A program made the position numbers and the translations under genes. Below are positions 8,950-18,277 of a stretch of DNA of 64,000 nt, one piece after another; the first letter of the stretch is position 1; each line of letters starts with the position of its first letter. The notes under the pieces were generated by a model that was not told the DNA's origin, did no database searches, and saw nothing but the letters and a program-made list of their open reading frames with translations. This stretch comes from JBBROS01 sp963792675 (GTDB lineage: Bacteria; Pseudomonadota; Alphaproteobacteria; Acetobacterales; Acetobacteraceae): NCBI GenBank assembly GCA_963792675.1, contig CAWBWT010000002.1, positions 1,674,001 to 1,738,000 on the forward strand, read 5' to 3'.

Positions 8950-9135
8950 CGGGGCATCCGGTTGCGAAGCTGGTTCCGCTTCCGCAAACCCGATGCCACC
9001 CTCCGCAGCCCGGTTTTCCTGCGTTCAACCCGCCCAGGCACTCGGCATTTTTTGCCGCTCAGCCGTCTCTGCCGAGCTTCGGAAAGTCTTTCTTAATCTC
9101 TCCGCGCCACTCTGCGCCCCACACGGAGGCACAGG

Positions 9136-9756
9136 ATGAGCGCAGCACCACCCGCACCGGAAGGCGAAGGCAAGAAGGCCGGGGGCAAGAAGAAGCTGCT
9201 GATCCTGATCGGAGCGCTATTGTTGCTGGTCGGCATTGGCGCGGGGGGCTGGTTCTCTGGCCTAATCCCGAAGTTGCTGGGGCGTGGCCCGGCGGCCGAA
9301 CAGACCGAGGCCAACGCGGGGGCGGAGCACGCGGACGCCAAGCCGGCGCATGGTGCGCCCGCTCCGGCGCATGGCGCCACGGCTCCGGCGCATGGTGAGA
9401 AGCCGTCGGGCGGCCATGGCGAAGCCGCCAAAGCGGAGCCTCCCAAGGGGTCGCCGCTGTTCATGGACCTGCCCGACATCATCGCCAACCTGAACACTGG
9501 ACCGCGGCGGGCAACATTCGTGAAGCTCAAGGCCAAGCTCGAGCTGGCCAAGGCCGATGACCAGGCCGCCCTCACCGCCGCCATGCCGCGCCTGCTCGAC
9601 CTGTTTCAGGGCTACCTGCGCGAGATGCGGCCGGAGGAGCTGCGGGGAACCGCCGGAACCTACCGCCTGCGTGAGGAATTGCTGGCCCGCACCAACCTTG
9701 CCGCGCCGCCGGCGCGGGTGGTCGCGGTCCTGTTCACCGAGATCATCGTGCAATGA
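9136..9756 (+). CDS. fliL: Flagellar basal body-associated protein FliL
   Basis: A 206-residue bitopic inner-membrane protein. Features in order: Lys/Gly-rich cytoplasmic start, one membrane helix (LLILIGALLLLVGIGAGGWF), a low-complexity Ala/His/Pro-rich linker with AHGAPAPAHGATAPAHG repeats, and the FliL periplasmic domain (FMDLPDIIANL, ATFVKLKAKLEL, LRGTAGTYRLREELLART, ending VLFTEIIVQ). FliL encircles or stiffens the stator around the motor. ATG at 9136 follows GGAGG. In many alphaproteobacteria fliM follows; here the next gene is the DUF6468 protein, 36 bases on. Confidence 0.95.
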   Translation: MSAAPPAPEGEGKKAGGKKKLLILIGALLLLVGIGAGGWFSGLIPKLLGRGPAAEQTEANAGAEHADAKPAHGAPAPAHGATAPAHGEKPSGGHGEAAKAEPPKGSPLFMDLPDIIANLNTGPRRATFVKLKAKLELAKADDQAALTAAMPRLLDLFQGYLREMRPEELRGTAGTYRLREELLARTNLAAPPARVVAVLFTEIIVQ

Positions 9757-9792
9757 TCCGTCTGCCGACGGCTTGCCCCAAGGGAGCCCAAA

Positions 9793-10218
9793 ATGGGTGG
9801 AATTGAAGCCGGACTGGAGTTCGGACTTGTCGTGCTGCTCGGCATCACCCTGGTGCACGCCGTTCGCCTGCAACGTGCTATCGACGCCTTGCGCAAAGAC
9901 CGGGCCAACCTCGACGAGGCCGTCGCTGGCTTCGACAGTGGTGCGCGCCAGGCGGAGGTGAGCATGACCCGCATGCGCGATGCGGCGCAGATGCTCGGTG
10001 GCCGGCTCGAGGCGGCGACGGCCCTGCGCGACGACCTGTCATTCCTATGCGAGCGCGGCACCCAGGTTGCCGATCGCCTCGACCACGTGGTCCGGGCGGC
10101 GCGACCGCTCGAGCCGGTATCGGCGCCGCTAATGTCGCCGCTGCCGGAGCAGCCCGCAGCGCCCGTGCGCAGCCAGGCCGAGCGCGACCTGCTGCAAGCT
10201 CTGCGAGGTGTCCGATGA
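9793..10218 (+). CDS. DUF6468 flagellar-cluster protein
   Basis: A 141-residue protein with an N-terminal membrane helix (GLEFGLVVLLGITLVHAV) and a helical, charged region (LRKDRANLDEAVAGFDSGARQAEVSM, split here by my reading into coiled segments) ending in SQAERDLLQAL. This matches the DUF6468 family, found almost only in alphaproteobacterial flagellar operons beside motE. It is probably an inner-membrane motor-associated protein; the function is not established. The stop overlaps the next start as ATGA at 10215. Confidence 0.8.
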   Translation: MGGIEAGLEFGLVVLLGITLVHAVRLQRAIDALRKDRANLDEAVAGFDSGARQAEVSMTRMRDAAQMLGGRLEAATALRDDLSFLCERGTQVADRLDHVVRAARPLEPVSAPLMSPLPEQPAAPVRSQAERDLLQALRGVR

Positions 10219-10907
10219 TCGCGTCGTTGATCCAGCTGCTCCGCCCGCTGCCGCTTTCGATTGGCGTGATGGCGTTGCTGATCGTCTGCAAGCTGGCGGC
10301 CCTCATGCAAGGTCCGGGTGCGCCCTCGGCGTTGCAGACCGCGGGCCGTGCCGTGCTGCCGACGGCGAGCGCCGCCTCCAGCCACGATCCCAAGGGTCAT
10401 GAGGCCAAGCCGGCCGCAGCGCCCAAGCCGGCTGCTTCGGCCGCCGAGGCCGTTCCTGGCCTGGTGGTCCCGGCCGAGCCGGCGCCGAGCGAGGCGGAGC
10501 GCGCCCTTCTGCAGGACCTGCGCTCGCGGCGCAAGGAATTGGAGGCCAAGGCCAATTCGATCGAGCAGCGTGAAGCCCTGCTTGCAGCAGCCGAGCGGCG
10601 GATGGCCGAACGACTCGATCAGCTGGGCACCCTGCAAACCCGCCTGGAGGCGCTCGAGAATAACCGCCGCGAGCGCGACGAAGCCAATTGGCGCAGCATG
10701 GTCAAGACCTACGAGACGATGCGCCCGCGCGACGCTGCCACCATCTTCAACGATCTCGACCAGGCCGTGCTGATCCAGGTGCTGGATCGCATGAAGGAAG
10801 CCAAGGCGGCGCCGGTTCTTGCGTCGATGCAGCCCGATCGAGCACGGCTTGCCACGATCGAGCTGGCGAAATGGCGAAACCGTACGCCGGCGGAGATCGC
10901 GCCATGA
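10215..10907 (+). CDS. motE: MotE family motility chaperone-like protein
   Basis: A 230-residue protein: N-terminal export or anchor helix (SIGVMALLIVCKLAALM), Ala/Pro-rich linker, a long coiled coil (about residues 95-165, rich in RRKELEAKANSIEQRE) and a C-terminal MgtE-N-like helical domain (MRPRDAATIFNDLDQ, QVLDRMKEAKAAPVLASM, ELAKWR). MotE in rhizobia is a periplasmic chaperone needed for MotC and motor function; this gene has the same domain order and the usual place after fliL and DUF6468. The ATGA overlaps at both ends show translational coupling. Confidence 0.8.
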   Translation: MIASLIQLLRPLPLSIGVMALLIVCKLAALMQGPGAPSALQTAGRAVLPTASAASSHDPKGHEAKPAAAPKPAASAAEAVPGLVVPAEPAPSEAERALLQDLRSRRKELEAKANSIEQREALLAAAERRMAERLDQLGTLQTRLEALENNRRERDEANWRSMVKTYETMRPRDAATIFNDLDQAVLIQVLDRMKEAKAAPVLASMQPDRARLATIELAKWRNRTPAEIAP

Positions 10908-13660
10908 GGCTTGTTCGCTGCTTCTCGGCGATGCTGGCCGCTTCCTGCCTCTGGTTCGGCGCCGCGAGCGCGGCGGACACCGCCACCACGTTCATTCGGG
11001 TCAGCAACCCGCCCGGGTTTGGGCGTGTCATCATCGACCTTCCGCCCCAAGCTTCGATCGAAACGACCACCGAGGGTCCGAGGACCCGGATCGCCTTGCA
11101 CGATGCAGGCGTGCTGCGGCGGTCCGGCCCGACGTTGCGAAACGTTGTCGCCCTTGATCTCGACGAGGCCAGCGTCACCCTCATCCTGGCTCCCGGCGCC
11201 CGCTTGCGACCCATGCGGTTCGGCACCCGTCAGATCATCGACGTGCTCGATCCCCCGCCGGCCGCCAACCAGCGTGCCGCGGCCGTGCGTGCCGTGCCGG
11301 CTGTTGCCGTGATCCAGGGCCCAGTGACCCAGGGCGCCGTGACACAAAGCGCTCCGACCCAAGCCTCCGAGGACCAAGTGCCGGTCAAGCCGGCGGCCGT
11401 CGAGCCCGATCCCGTGCCGGAGAACGCGGTCAAAGCCGCTGCGCCAGCGGTACCCGAGCCCGACGTGGCCGCCGAGCCAAGTGCGGAGCCGGACCGTCGC
11501 AAGGCCCCGGTCGTCGTCAAGCGCCCGGCGCCATTCGTCATTCCCGCCGATGTCACGGTTGGCGCGGCGGCGTTCCGGCGCGATCGGACGGGCGTTGTCG
11601 TTCTCGACCGGCGGCTGCCGCTCGAATTGCCGCCGGGCAATGACAGCGTCGTCACCGTTGGCTCCGTTACGACCGTCGTCGAGGTGCCGCTGCCGCCCGA
11701 GCTGGAGCTGCGCCTGGCGCGAACCCCGGCCGGCTGGTCGGTCGACGTCAGCGATCACCCGGCCGCGGCTGGCATGACCGCCGAGCTGGCAGCAGATGGC
11801 ATGAGTTTCACGCTGCCGCATCCGGGCCGGGTCGTGTCGGTGCTCGATCCGGCAACCGGCGCCGGGCTGCTCGTCGGCACCAGCCTGGGCGCCGACGACA
11901 CGGCAGCGGTCGCCTCGGAGCGGCACGCGCCCGAGTACACCGTGCTTTCCACGCGCCTCGGCGTCGTCGTGGAGCCGATGTCGGATAGTGTCGACCTGCA
12001 CTGGACAATTTCGGGGTTCACGCTTCGGGGAGCGCGAACCGGGCTCAAGCCGATGACCGCCGAGGCGGCGGCGAAGCGGTTCGATTTTCCCCGCGAGCCC
12101 GTCCCCAACCTGTTGAACCGGTTGAAGGCGCACCTGGCCAGTGCTGCGACGGCGCCGCCCCGTGCACGGTCGGCGGCGCGCGAGGCCGCCGCGCAGGCGA
12201 TGCTGTCGCTCGGTATGGGGGTCGAGGCCCATGCGCTCATGCAAACGGTCATTGACCAGGATCCGCAAGCGGCGGCCGACGCCGCAGTGGCCGCGATCTC
12301 GGCCGTTGCCGCGGTCGCGGCCGGGCGGCTGGACGAGGCGGCCGCGCTCGACGACCCGCGCTTGGCCGACGTGGCGGAAGTCGCTCTCTGGCGTGGCGTC
12401 CGCGACCATCGCCTGGGCCGCGAGTCGGACGCGTCGGCCAAGCTGCCGGCCCTGATCGCACTGGCGCGCTCCTATCCGGAGCCGCTGCTTCGGCTGATCT
12501 GGCCGGATATCGCCGAGGCGGCCGTCGCGGCCGGTGCAACGCTCCCGGCGGAGCAGCTCACTCCGTTTGCCTCGGCGATGCTGCTCGAGCGGAAGGGGGA
12601 CGTCGATGCGGCGGTAACTGCCTGGCAGGCGTTGGCGGACGGCGCCGACCAGTTCGACCGGGTGCGGGCCGCCGTGCGCAACGTCGAGTTGCGTCTTGCG
12701 GCAGCGCGCATCACGCCGGCCGTTGCCGGCGATCTCATCGAACGCCAAACGCTCGCCTGGCGCGGCGACGCGCGCGAAGTCGCCCTGCGGCTTCGCGCGG
12801 CCGAGCTCCGTGCCGCGTCCGGCCAGTGGCGACAGGCGCTCAACTTCCTGCGCGAAACCGAGACCCTGTTCCCGGATCAGGCGCCGACCATCCGGCCGCG
12901 CAAGACTGCGGTGTTCGAGCAGATGGTGTCGGCCGAGGGAGGAGCCCTCGCACCGCTTGAGGTCGTGCTGCTCGCCGCGGACTACGCCGACTGCATCCCG
13001 CAGGGCCGGGCCGGTGGACCGCTCGCAGGCCTGCTGGCGGATAAGCTGCTGGCGCTCGATTTGCCGGCTCGCGCGATCCCGGTGCTGCAAGGGCTGGTGC
13101 TGAGCACGCCGGCCGGCCCGGCGCGGGCCGAGTTCGGGGCGCGTCTCGGTCAGGCGCTGCTCGAAGGCGGCGACGCGGCGGGTGCGAGGTCGGCGCTGCT
13201 GGCTTCGGCCGCCGCGGATCTGCCCTCCAGCCTGAGCGAAACCCGCGACGTGTTGCTGGCGCGAACGATGGCGGCGCAGGGTGACCTCGCGGGTGCTGTC
13301 GCCAACCTCAAGTCGCTGGCCACCGCGCAAGCCGACGAGGCCCGGGCCAGCCTGCTGGCCGCCGCCGGTGAGTGGCAGGCCAGCCTGGACGCACTCTCCG
13401 ACCTGGCTGCGAAGCTTGTGCCGGCAAGCGGTACGCTGTCGGATGCAGCCCAAGCGATCGTGCTGCGCCAGGCGCAAGCGGCTGCGCGGGTGCCTAACCC
13501 GGCCGCGCTGCAAACTCTGGAGCGACAGGCTGCGCGGCTGAGCCCGGCGCGATCCGACCAGCTGCGCATCCTTACGCAGGCGCCGGTCAGGTCGGCGGGG
13601 GATCTCCCCCGCGCCGCCAAGGAACTTCAACTCGCACGCACATTCTCCAACCGCTCATAG
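10904..13660 (+). CDS. Large exported flagellar-cluster protein of unknown function
   Basis: A 918-residue protein starting at ATG 10904, overlapping the motE-like stop by four bases. Residues 1-25 are a signal peptide (MLAASCLWFGAASA). The next 90 residues resemble an AMIN-like or beta-sandwich domain (FIRVSNPPGFGRVIIDLPP, RPMRFGTRQIIDVLDPP). A Pro/Ala/Val-rich linker follows to about residue 180, then a second beta-rich region, and from about residue 400 to the end a long all-helical, Ala-rich array that looks like tetratricopeptide-type repeats (for example ARSALLASAAADLPSSL, AAGEWQASLDALSDLAAK). No enzyme motif is visible. The tight coupling to motility genes suggests a periplasmic scaffold for the motor. 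It is followed by a strong terminator. Confidence 0.7.
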   Translation: MRLVRCFSAMLAASCLWFGAASAADTATTFIRVSNPPGFGRVIIDLPPQASIETTTEGPRTRIALHDAGVLRRSGPTLRNVVALDLDEASVTLILAPGARLRPMRFGTRQIIDVLDPPPAANQRAAAVRAVPAVAVIQGPVTQGAVTQSAPTQASEDQVPVKPAAVEPDPVPENAVKAAAPAVPEPDVAAEPSAEPDRRKAPVVVKRPAPFVIPADVTVGAAAFRRDRTGVVVLDRRLPLELPPGNDSVVTVGSVTTVVEVPLPPELELRLARTPAGWSVDVSDHPAAAGMTAELAADGMSFTLPHPGRVVSVLDPATGAGLLVGTSLGADDTAAVASERHAPEYTVLSTRLGVVVEPMSDSVDLHWTISGFTLRGARTGLKPMTAEAAAKRFDFPREPVPNLLNRLKAHLASAATAPPRARSAAREAAAQAMLSLGMGVEAHALMQTVIDQDPQAAADAAVAAISAVAAVAAGRLDEAAALDDPRLADVAEVALWRGVRDHRLGRESDASAKLPALIALARSYPEPLLRLIWPDIAEAAVAAGATLPAEQLTPFASAMLLERKGDVDAAVTAWQALADGADQFDRVRAAVRNVELRLAAARITPAVAGDLIERQTLAWRGDAREVALRLRAAELRAASGQWRQALNFLRETETLFPDQAPTIRPRKTAVFEQMVSAEGGALAPLEVVLLAADYADCIPQGRAGGPLAGLLADKLLALDLPARAIPVLQGLVLSTPAGPARAEFGARLGQALLEGGDAAGARSALLASAAADLPSSLSETRDVLLARTMAAQGDLAGAVANLKSLATAQADEARASLLAAAGEWQASLDALSDLAAKLVPASGTLSDAAQAIVLRQAQAAARVPNPAALQTLERQAARLSPARSDQLRILTQAPVRSAGDLPRAAKELQLARTFSNRS

Positions 13661-13702
13661 CCGCGCTGGATGGTGCGATCGTTCGACCGGCTGCCGTGGT
13701 CC

Positions 13703-13744
13703 GCGGCCCGGCGCAGAGGAGGCGCCGGCCGCAGCGGTTTTTTT
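13703..13744 (+). terminator. Intrinsic terminator of the fliL operon
   Basis: GCGGCCCGGCGC (13703-13714) pairs with GCGCCGGCCGC (13722-13732) with a single bulged base, followed five bases later by a run of seven T (13738-13744). This is a classic intrinsic terminator 43 bases after the large flagellar-cluster gene. The rest of the gap to speD (13745-13840) is pyrimidine-rich and should hold the speD promoter. Confidence 0.85.
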
Positions 13745-13840
13745 CCCTTGCCATACCCCCCCCTACCACCTATCTCCCCTCTTCTTGGCCCAAGGGGGCG
13801 ATCCCGCCCAACAGGCTGTCTACTGGTTTGGGGGTACGTG

Positions 13841-14308
13841 ATGAACGCACTTGCTCAACTGGGGATGGTCTCGGAACTTCCGAGCGAAAACCAGACGACG
13901 ATGGCGCACTGTTCCGATGCTGCGACTGCAGCGCGGAAAGACTATTTTATTGAGCGGGACGGTGAGCGGTTCGCTGGGACACATCTGCTTGCGGATCTGT
14001 GGGACGCAAGGAACCTCGAGGATCCTGAACACATCGACACGGCGCTGCGGGAAGCGGCGGTGACGGCCGGGGCAACCATCCTGCATAGCCACTTCCACCA
14101 CTTCAGCCCGAACGGCGGCGTGTCGGGTGTGGTGGTGCTCGCCGAAAGCCACATCTCGATCCATACCTGGCCCGAGCGCGGCTTTGCGGCGATCGACATC
14201 TTCATGTGCGGCGCGTGCGACCCGCACCATGCAATTCCTGTCCTACGGCGCGCGTTCAGCCCTGGCCGGGTTGATCTGAATGAGGAACGACGCGGCCGCG
14301 TGGTTTGA
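13841..14308 (+). CDS. speD: S-adenosylmethionine decarboxylase proenzyme
   Basis: A 155-residue proenzyme of the short bacterial class. It self-cleaves to create a pyruvoyl group and decarboxylates S-adenosylmethionine to supply aminopropyl groups for spermidine. The cleavage motif LAESHISIHTWPE is intact: cleavage between E102 and S103, with catalytic H108 and, 20 residues after the Ser, C123 in FMCGAC. The start is ATG 13841, giving a 30-residue N-terminal extension over the core family. speE follows after 55 bases containing a hairpin. Confidence 0.95.
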   Translation: MNALAQLGMVSELPSENQTTMAHCSDAATAARKDYFIERDGERFAGTHLLADLWDARNLEDPEHIDTALREAAVTAGATILHSHFHHFSPNGGVSGVVVLAESHISIHTWPERGFAAIDIFMCGACDPHHAIPVLRRAFSPGRVDLNEERRGRVV

Positions 14309-14319
14309 CCGTTGCCGAT

Positions 14320-14348
14320 GCCCGGGTTTCGACCCGGGCGTTTCTTCC
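14320..14348 (+). terminator. UUCG-loop hairpin with T-rich tail between speD and speE
   Basis: GCCCGGGT (14320-14327), loop TTCG, ACCCGGGC (14332-14339), then GTTTCTTCC. The eight-base-pair GC stem closed by a UUCG tetraloop is exceptionally stable. With the short T-rich tail it looks like an intrinsic terminator or an mRNA-stabilising element that would set speE below speD. It ends 16 bases before the speE start codon. Confidence 0.75.
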
Positions 14349-14363
14349 TGGCGCACTTGCACC

Positions 14364-15227
14364 ATGACTGATCACTGGGTTGACGAGACGCTGTACCCCG
14401 GCTGGGCGCAGCGCTTTCGCGTCGCCGAGGTTCTGGCCGAAGAACGCAGCCCGTTCCAATCGATCGTGGTCGTTCAGACTGTCTCGCACGGCCGCGTGCT
14501 GCTGCTCGATGGCGCCGTTCAGGTCACCGAGGCGGACGAGTTCGTTTATCAGGAGATGATCTCGCACGTGCCGCTGCTGGCCCATGGCAGCGCACGGCGC
14601 GTGCTCATCATCGGTGCCGGCGACGGCGGTGTGCTGCGCCGCGTGCTGCAGCATGCCAGCGTCGAGGAGGCCGTCATGGTCGAGATCGACGGGGCGGTTA
14701 TGCGGCTCGCGCGCCAGCATATCCCGGCCATCGGTGGTAATGCCTGGTCCGACCCGCGGGCGACGATCATCGAAGGGGATGGGATCAAGCACGTCGCCGA
14801 GGCGGCAGAAGGTGCGTACGACGTCATCATCGTCGACAGCACCGACCCGGTCGGCGTGGGGGAAGTGCTGTTCACCACGGAGTTCTACGCCGACTGCCGG
14901 CGCATTCTGGGGCCGGCGGGCATTCTCGTGAGCCAATGCGGCGTCCCGTTCATGCAACCCGATGAACTGCGCCAGACCCGGCAACGCCAGGTCCAGTCCT
15001 TCCAGTGGGCGTCCGCTTACGTCGTTGCCGTCCCTACCTATGTCGGCGGCTTCATGACCCTGGCGATCGCATCCGATCGCCTCGACGTTGACTCCGTCCC
15101 GACGGACGTTCTTCGGTCCCGTGCCGCGGTCGCCGGGTTCCTCGGATCGACGCAATACTGGTCGCCGGAGGTGCAGGCGGCAGCGTTCAAGCTCCCGCCC
15201 TATATCGCACGCCAACTCGCCGTTTAA
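14364..15227 (+). CDS. speE: Spermidine synthase
   Basis: A 287-residue aminopropyltransferase that joins putrescine and decarboxylated S-adenosylmethionine. The N-terminal beta domain (WVDETLYPGWAQRF, SPFQSIVV) leads to a Rossmann methyltransferase-like fold with VLIIGAGDGGVLR (cofactor loop), VEID acidic residue, and the family signature YDVIIVDSTDPVGVGE with the catalytic Asp. ATG at 14364 was chosen because MTDHWVDE matches the usual N-terminus of the family. Together with speD it completes the last two steps to spermidine. Confidence 0.96.
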   Translation: MTDHWVDETLYPGWAQRFRVAEVLAEERSPFQSIVVVQTVSHGRVLLLDGAVQVTEADEFVYQEMISHVPLLAHGSARRVLIIGAGDGGVLRRVLQHASVEEAVMVEIDGAVMRLARQHIPAIGGNAWSDPRATIIEGDGIKHVAEAAEGAYDVIIVDSTDPVGVGEVLFTTEFYADCRRILGPAGILVSQCGVPFMQPDELRQTRQRQVQSFQWASAYVVAVPTYVGGFMTLAIASDRLDVDSVPTDVLRSRAAVAGFLGSTQYWSPEVQAAAFKLPPYIARQLAV

Positions 15228-15273
15228 CGCCGGTCACTCTTCTAGCCGAAGAAGCGGACGGCGTCAGACTGAG

Positions 15274-15453
15274 TTAGGCGGCCGACCCCTTATCGGTTTT
15301 CGGCGCAGTCTCTTCCAGGTTGCTGGCGCCGGTGCGGGTGCCGCCGAACTTGTCGGCGCCGCCCGCGTCGGGGCGGCCGGGCACCTTGTGATTGCCGGTG
15401 TTCTGCTCGTCGTCGGTGTGCTCGATCGACTGCTCGGTGTGCTTCTGTTCCAA
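15274..15453 (-). CDS. Small hydrophilic protein, 59 residues
   Basis: TTG at 15453 follows GGAGG with five bases of spacing and opens a 59-residue frame: EQKHTEQSIEHTDDEQNTG then a Gly/Asp/Lys-rich tail ending in TAPKTDKGSAA. The composition is very hydrophilic and acidic-basic mixed, unlike the Arg/Pro-rich nonsense in the other frames here, which supports real coding. It resembles the small disordered stress-type proteins seen in many alphaproteobacteria but I do not recognise a family. The use of TTG and the short length keep confidence moderate. Confidence 0.45.
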   Translation of the reverse strand: MEQKHTEQSIEHTDDEQNTGNHKVPGRPDAGGADKFGGTRTGASNLEETAPKTDKGSAA

Positions 15454-15541
15454 GATGGCCTCCCTGCCGCTGCAGCAAGAACGCGGCGGCTTGGCCAGGT
15501 TTCCCGCCGCACCAAGGCCGGGTCCGTGGTCCCGTCCATCC

Positions 15542-15997
15542 TCACGTCGGCGTCCGGTCCAGCACCATCCACCTCCCGTCCGCCTCGCCCAACCGAAACC
15601 CATGCCGGGCATAAAGGCCGTGGGCGTCTCCCGTCACCAAGGTCCAGTGGACCACCGTCACGAGTTCCGGGTGGGCGAGGATCGTCTCGATCAGCGCCTT
15701 GCCCAGCCCCTGCCCACGCCTGTCCGGATGGATGAAGACGTCGCCGAGATGGGCCCGCATGGCATAATCGGTGAGCAGACGGGCGAACCCGACCTGGGCG
15801 CCGTCCGGGGCATAGACGCCGAAGCACAAGCAGTTGGCCCAACTCCGCTCGGTCACGGTTTGCGGCCGGCCGATCGCCCAGTACGCGCCCGCAAGCGATC
15901 GCAGCACGAAATCCATGTCCAGGCGGGCGCGCTCGTCGCTGATGGTGTAGCCGCTCGGCAAGGTCACGGCGTGGGTCGGGGTCGCGGCTTGCTGCAT
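15542..15997 (-). CDS. GNAT family N-acetyltransferase
   Basis: A 151-residue acetyltransferase. The acetyl-CoA binding motif A is seen in DVFIHPDRRGQGLGKALIETIL (Q/R-x-x-G-x-G/A form RRGQGLG), with the preceding beta strand VGFARLLTDYAMRAHLG and the C-terminal LYARHGFRLGE. The ATG at 15997 gives a normal length; a longer frame begins at 16036. It is the common small GNAT type that follows the pattern ISDERARLDMDFVLRSLAGAYWA. The substrate is unknown. Confidence 0.88.
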   Translation of the reverse strand: MQQAATPTHAVTLPSGYTISDERARLDMDFVLRSLAGAYWAIGRPQTVTERSWANCLCFGVYAPDGAQVGFARLLTDYAMRAHLGDVFIHPDRRGQGLGKALIETILAHPELVTVVHWTLVTGDAHGLYARHGFRLGEADGRWMVLDRTPT

Positions 15998-17123
15998 CGG
16001 TGCACCTGGCGGAACGGCCCGCGGCGCTGCATCCAACCGGTCGCGCTCCCCGGGAGCAAGTGCCAGCCCACGCGGTCCGGCTTGCTCCGCCCGCCGACGG
16101 CTTGTAGCTGAGCCGCGTGGGCGGGTCCGGACCGATCGGGGTGACGAATTTCGCGGCTATTCGGCTGCTGGCCGCGTCGATGGTGGTGCTCGGGCACAGC
16201 TTCGTGCTGACCGGCGCCGTCCCTCCCGCGCTGCTGGGCACGCCCGTCCACGTGCTGGCGGTGCGCGTGTTCTTCGTCGTCAGCGGCTATCTCGTGTGCG
16301 GCAGTTGGGCCGGCGATCCGCATTTGCCCCGGTTCCTGCTCCGCCGCGCGCTGCGGATCATGCCGGCGCTGTGGGTGGTGGTGCTCGGGACGGTGGTTGT
16401 GCTCGGCCCGGCGCTGACCACGCGACCGCTGATGCAGTACGTGCGGGATCCGGTGACGGCCGACTACCTGTGGAACCTCGGGCTGGCCCCGCGTTTCGCG
16501 CTTCCCGGCGTGTTCGACGATGGCCGGCCGTTCACGGCCGTGAACGGCTCGCTGTGGTCGCTGCCGGTCGAGGTCGCGATGTATCTGCTGCTGCCGCTCT
16601 ATGCCTGGCGCTGGCTGGTGCCGGCGGTGGCCGTGGCCGCGCTCGCCGCAGCCATCGCCTTCACGGTCGTCTGGCCGGACCAGGTCCAGCCGGTGGTTTA
16701 TGCGACCAGCATCCCGTTCGGCCTGCGCTTTGCCGCCGACTTCGTGCTCGGGGCGGGGGTGAGGCTTTGGCGGCTCGAACGGTTCTTGTCGGTGCAGGCG
16801 GCCCTGCTCGCGTTGGCGCTCGCCCAGGCCGCCATCGGCCGCGCCGCTCGGCGGAGCGCTGCTGGGCGCCGTGGCGCTCCCTATGCGGTGCTCGCCGTCT
16901 GCCTGGCGCCGCGGCCGCTGTTCGGCTGGCTCGACCGGCGGGCGGACCTGTCCTACGGCATCTATCTCTGGGGCGGCCCGGTGCAGCAGGTGGTGCTGTC
17001 CCTGCTCGGCGCCGGCGCGGGCTGGGTCGGGCTGACCGCGGTCGCGGCACCGGTGATCGCGGGCCTGGCCGCGCTGTCATGGTTCGCCGTCGAACGCCCG
17101 GCGCTGCGCTGGAAGCCCCGGGC

Positions 17124-18113
<990 letters not shown>

Positions 18114-18277
18114 GCGCGGGCTCTCCATGTCGGTCGAGCAGAGTAGCACCGTTGCAACGGGTTGCGAACGGCGGTCGCGGGCGCTGATCATCGCGGCCCG
18201 CGCCGCCGACCGGATTGTTGACCCTCGCCGGGCGTCATGTCCCTATCCGCCGCGTTCGGATCCGGGTCGGAGACTCC

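Noticed and set aside
7345..9096. A 583-residue open frame antisense to flgF-flgG-flgA
   Set aside because: High GC makes long antisense frames; the sequence is Arg/Gly/His-rich with no fold signature, while the minus strand carries recognised flagellar genes.
8950..9135. Sigma-54-like promoter between flgF and fliL
   Set aside because: A GGCAC stretch and a later TTTTTTGC occur, but the spacing is wrong for the -24/-12 elements.
10709..13630. A 973-residue minus-strand frame opposite the large flagellar-cluster protein
   Set aside because: Composition is Arg/Gln/Gly-rich with no motifs, and the plus strand has a signal peptide, coupling and a terminator.
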